Shown in pieces: positions 61,152 to 64,000 of a stretch of DNA of 64,000 bases. The translations under genes and the position numbers were made by a program. Numbering within the stretch: the stretch's first letter is position 1; each line of letters begins with the position of its first letter. Under the pieces are notes generated by a model. That model searched no databases, was not told the DNA's origin, and saw nothing but the letters and a program-made list of their open reading frames with translations. This DNA comes from Embleya sp045207655 (GTDB taxonomy: Bacteria; Actinomycetota; Actinomycetes; Streptomycetales; Streptomycetaceae): positions 5,828,001 to 5,892,000 of the forward strand of contig NZ_CP108784.1 of the NCBI RefSeq assembly GCF_045207655.1. The letters run 5' to 3'.

Positions 61152-61960
61152 GGAGACCCCTCGGCGGTGTCCCGGCCCAGGTGCCCGGGGCGGACCAGGT
61201 GTACCCGCGGGCGGCCGTCCGGACCGGTGTCGACCGACACCCGAGCCTGGTAGTGCTCGGCGATCGACTCGGGGGTGAGCACCTCGGCGGCCGACCCCGA
61301 CGCCACCGGCCGCCCGTCGACCAGCATCAGCAGCCGATCCGCGTACTGCGCGGCCACGCCCAGGTCGTGCAGCGTGGTGAGCACGGTCAGGCCGTCGTCG
61401 CGGCGCAGCCCGTCCACGATCTCCAGCACCTGCTGCTGATGGCCCAGGTCGAGCGCGGTGGTCGGCTCGTCCAGGAGCAGCACCGGGGCCTGCTGGGCGA
61501 GCGCCCGGGCCAGCACCACCCGTTGCCGCTCGCCGCCGGAGAGCCGGCCCACGTCCCGCCCGGCGAACGGGCCCAGGTCCAGCCGCTCGATCACCTCGTC
61601 GGTGATCGCCCGGTCGCGCCGCCCGGGACGGGCCAGATAGCCCAGGTGCGGGGTGCGGCCGAGCAGGACGTACTCGTGCACCGGCATCTGCGCCGGCACC
61701 ACCGGGCTCTGCGCGGTGTAGGCGATGCCGCGGCCGAGTTCGCGCTGGGACATGTCGCGGACCGGGCGCCCGGCCACGCTGATCGAGCCCAGATAGGGCA
61801 GCAGTCCCGCGACCGCCTTGAGCAGCGTGGACTTGCCCGCGCCGTTGGGGCCGATCACCGCGAGCCACTCGCCCGGCTCGACGTCCGCGTGCACGTCGCG
61901 CAGGACCGGGACCCGGTCGCGGTCCACGCCGGTGTCGCGCAGCAGCAACCGGGCGCTCAT
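61148..61960 (-). CDS. btuD: Cobalamin/cobinamide-type ABC importer ATP-binding protein
   Basis: 270 residues from ATG 61960, overlapping the permease stop by 4 bases. Walker A GPNGAGKST, signature LSGGERQR, Walker B LLLDEPTTALD and TLHDLGVAAQYADR H-loop are complete. FecE/BtuD-type sequence. It energises the permease encoded just upstream. Substrate assignment comes from cbiZ and the binding protein context; an Fe-siderophore importer would look alike. Confidence 0.9.
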   Translation of the reverse strand: MSARLLLRDTGVDRDRVPVLRDVHADVEPGEWLAVIGPNGAGKSTLLKAVAGLLPYLGSISVAGRPVRDMSQRELGRGIAYTAQSPVVPAQMPVHEYVLLGRTPHLGYLARPGRRDRAITDEVIERLDLGPFAGRDVGRLSGGERQRVVLARALAQQAPVLLLDEPTTALDLGHQQQVLEIVDGLRRDDGLTVLTTLHDLGVAAQYADRLLMLVDGRPVASGSAAEVLTPESIAEHYQARVSVDTGPDGRPRVHLVRPGHLGRDTAEGSP

Positions 61961-63009
61961 ACGTCCACCTTGCGGGTGCCGCGCAGCACGAAGACGAAGA
62001 ACGGCGCGCCGACGAACGCGGTGACCACGCCGATCGGCAGTTCGCCGGGGGCGGTCAGGGTGCGCGCGAGCAGGTCGGTGAGCACCAGGAAGGCCGCGCC
62101 GCACAGCAGCGACATGGGCAGGACCCGGCGGTAGCTGCCGCCCACGAAGCGGCGCACGATGTGCGGCACCACGATGCCGACGAAGCCGATCAGGCCGCTG
62201 ATCGCGACCGCCGACGCGGTGGCCAGGGAGGCGGCGAGCAGCACCACCAGGCGCACCCGGCCGGCCCGTACGCCCAGACCCGCGGCCTCCTCGTCGCCGA
62301 CCGACATGACGTCGAGCAGGCGTCCGTGGACGAGCAGCACCGCGGTGCTCACCAGCGCGTACGGCAGGATCATCCGCAGGTCGGCCCAGCCGATCCCGGA
62401 CAGTCGGCCGAAGATCCACGAGTAGATCCGGCGCAGTTCGTCGGTGTTGGCGGATTGCACGTAGGTCTGGGCGGCGGCCAGGAACTGGGCGACCGCGACC
62501 CCCGCCAGGACCAGGTTCGCGGTGCCGTCCGAGCGGCCCGCGCTCGTGCCGAGTCCGTAGGCGAGCAGCACCCCGCCCATCGCGCCGACGAACGAGGCGA
62601 GCGGCACCACCGGGATCCCGCCCACGCTGTCCCCGTCCGCGTACACGATCACCAGCGTCGCGCCCAGGCCCGCGCCGGAGGCGGCGCCGAGCAGGTACGG
62701 GTCGGCCAGCGGGTTGCGGAAGACGCCCTGGTAGCCGGCGCCGGCCATGGCCAGCAGCCCGCCCACGGTCACCGCGGCCAGCACCCGGGGCAGCCGCAGG
62801 TCCATCAGGACCGCGTACTGGACCGGGGACAGACCGTGGTCGAGGTCCACGAACGGCAGCTTGTCCAGCAGCGCGAGCACCACCCCGCTCGCGGGCAGAT
62901 CGGCCGCACCGACGGTCAGCGCGAGTACGACGACGCCGACCAGCAGTACGCCCGCGCAGAGCAGGGGCAGTACCGCCGGTCGGGATCGGGTGGGCAGGAG
63001 GTCCCGCAC
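61957..63009 (-). CDS. btuC: FecCD/BtuC-type ABC importer permease
   Basis: 350 residues from GTG 63009. About ten hydrophobic segments; family signatures LRLPRVLAAVTVGGLLAMAGAGYQGVFRNPLADPYLLGAASGAGLGA (in parts), GLIGFVGIVVPHIVRRFVG and LPIGVVTAFVGAPFFVFVL. Transports a cobinamide, B12 or siderophore complex. It starts 10 bases after the binding-protein stop and is coupled to the ATPase. Confidence 0.92.
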   Translation of the reverse strand: MRDLLPTRSRPAVLPLLCAGVLLVGVVVLALTVGAADLPASGVVLALLDKLPFVDLDHGLSPVQYAVLMDLRLPRVLAAVTVGGLLAMAGAGYQGVFRNPLADPYLLGAASGAGLGATLVIVYADGDSVGGIPVVPLASFVGAMGGVLLAYGLGTSAGRSDGTANLVLAGVAVAQFLAAAQTYVQSANTDELRRIYSWIFGRLSGIGWADLRMILPYALVSTAVLLVHGRLLDVMSVGDEEAAGLGVRAGRVRLVVLLAASLATASAVAISGLIGFVGIVVPHIVRRFVGGSYRRVLPMSLLCGAAFLVLTDLLARTLTAPGELPIGVVTAFVGAPFFVFVLRGTRKVDV

Positions 63010-63019
63010 GAGCCGGCCG

Positions 63020-64000
63020 TCAGCCCTGCGTCGCGCCGGCCTTGGTGACCGCGCCGGAGACGGCCCGGACCAGGTCCACCACGCGCGGTCCCCAGCGCGA
63101 GGCTATGTCGTCGTCGAGTCCGACCACGCCGCCGTTGCGCACGGCGTTCACCTTGTCCCAGCCCGGTCGCTTGGCCACCACGTCGGCGTTTTGGCCGCAG
63201 CACTTGGTGTCGGCGAGGAAGACCAGGTCGGGGTTGGCCTGCACGAGGTACTCGGCGGAGAGCTGCGGGTAGCCGGTGCCGGCCTTGTCCGCCTCGTCGG
63301 CGATGTTCTTCAGGCCGAACTGCGCGTACACCTGGCCGATGAAGGTCTTGGAGGTCGAGGTGTAGAGCGTGTTGTCCAACTCGTGGAAGTAGCTCAGTTG
63401 CCTCGCGGGCTTGGGCGTCGCGGCGACGATGCCCGCGATGTCGGTCCGCATCCTCGCCGCGACCTCGCCGGCCTCCCGGCTGTGTCCGGTGGCCGTGCCC
63501 AGCGTGGTGAGCTGCGCGTACGAGTCGTCGAAGGTCTTGGCCGCGGGGGTCAGCACGACCGGGATCCTGAGCTTGTTCAGCGCCGCGACCAGGCCGTCGA
63601 TGTCGTCCGAGGCGACCACCAGGTCCGGGGTGTAGTTGGTGATCGCCTCGATGTTCGGCTTGAAGCCGGACAACTTGGTCTTGGGCGCGTTCGCCGGGAA
63701 GTTCGACTGGTCGTCGACCGCGGTGACCTGGCCGCCGGCACCGATCGCGAACAACATCTCGGTGGCGCTGGGGGTCAGCGAGACGATCTTCTTCGGCGCG
63801 CTCGCGATGGTGACCTTGGTGCCGCCGGAGTCCACGGTCGCCGGGAAGGCCTTGGCGTCGGGACCCGACCCGGTGGAGCCGCCGGCCGCCGCGGGTGTGC
63901 CCTGGGGCTTCCCGTCCTTCGAGTCGTCCGAGTCACCGCACCCGGTCAGGACGAGCGCGCCGAGCAGCAGCGCGGCGGCGGAACGAAGCAGGGGTATGGA
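63020..64000 (-). CDS. btuF: Cobinamide/B12-type binding lipoprotein BtuF-like (5' end outside window)
   Basis: 327 residues visible; the frame is open through the right edge and the start codon is just beyond it. The visible beginning is the hydrophobic half of a signal peptide with lipobox LTGC, then a Ser/Gly/Asp linker and a helical-backbone (PF01497-type) binding protein: KIVSLTPSATEMLFAIGAGGQVTAVDDQSNFP (in parts), NIEAITNYTPDLVVAS, YPQLSAEYLVQANPDLVFLADTKCCGQ. The CC pair is unusual. First visible gene of btuF-btuC-btuD-cbiZ. Any cobalamin riboswitch would lie outside the window. Confidence 0.88.
   Translation of the reverse strand, partial: SIPLLRSAAALLLGALVLTGCGDSDDSKDGKPQGTPAAAGGSTGSGPDAKAFPATVDSGGTKVTIASAPKKIVSLTPSATEMLFAIGAGGQVTAVDDQSNFPANAPKTKLSGFKPNIEAITNYTPDLVVASDDIDGLVAALNKLRIPVVLTPAAKTFDDSYAQLTTLGTATGHSREAGEVAARMRTDIAGIVAATPKPARQLSYFHELDNTLYTSTSKTFIGQVYAQFGLKNIADEADKAGTGYPQLSAEYLVQANPDLVFLADTKCCGQNADVVAKRPGWDKVNAVRNGGVVGLDDDIASRWGPRVVDLVRAVSGAVTKAGATQG

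Overview
The window is 64 kb of a very GC-rich (about 70-73 %) actinomycete chromosome. WhiG, an NsdA-like regulator, the amtB-glnK-glnD set, a HrdA-type sigma factor and the fasR-fabDHPF-accD locus together point to the Streptomycetaceae (Streptomyces or a close relative such as Embleya, Yinghuangia or Kitasatospora). I see no IS element, phage, CRISPR array or rRNA. Most of the window is conserved core chromosome.

Layout. 1-884 is the end of an NsdA-like developmental regulator. 943-14544 (minus strand) is a peptide-type ABC transport block: a permease/permease/ATPase/ATPase operon (dppBCDF order) with 4-base overlaps, followed by five separate paralogous lipoprotein substrate-binding proteins. 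Most of these units are followed by strong hairpins, and a 60-bp relic of a sixth binding protein lies behind the fifth. 15004-19275 is the nitrogen-sensing set amtB-glnK-glnD behind GlnR-type boxes. 19410-26503 carries ffh, an acetyltransferase, an alkylsulfatase-like hydrolase, a transmembrane Ser/Thr kinase with a sugar-binding-protein-like outer domain, and a small secreted protein. 26589-28295 is proS (minus). 28560-34880 is the rpsP-khpA-rimM-trmD-rplS translation cluster followed by three overlapping signal peptidase I genes. 34966-39506 has a Nudix hydrolase, DUF2469, yraN, comM and dprA. 40240-45770 holds whiG, dgt, dnaG and a hrdA-like sigma gene. 45812-52179 is a mixed stretch with a degenerate carbohydrate kinase, two tRNAs, a SnoaL-like protein, a flavin monooxygenase, a quinone-reductase-like enzyme and an SGNH lipoprotein. 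52508-59981 is the fatty-acid initiation/elongation locus (DUF3145, accD6-like, fabF, acpP, fabH, fabD, fasR). 60426-64000 is a cobinamide/B12 uptake and salvage operon (btuF-btuC-btuD-cbiZ), cut by the window edge.

Most unusual points: (1) FabD carries a C-terminal biotinyl/lipoyl-like domain whose modifiable lysine position is arginine. (2) One peptide transporter has five binding-protein genes plus the relic of a sixth. (3) A Ser/Thr kinase uses a periplasmic-binding-protein fold as its sensor. (4) A FGGY kinase homologue has lost both canonical aspartates. (5) A G-rich, repeat-bracketed, palindrome-containing stretch lies upstream of fasR. (6) A whiG-dgt-dnaG junction joins two blocks that, from memory, are far apart in S. 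coelicolor. All functional statements are from reading the translated sequence; no database search was possible.
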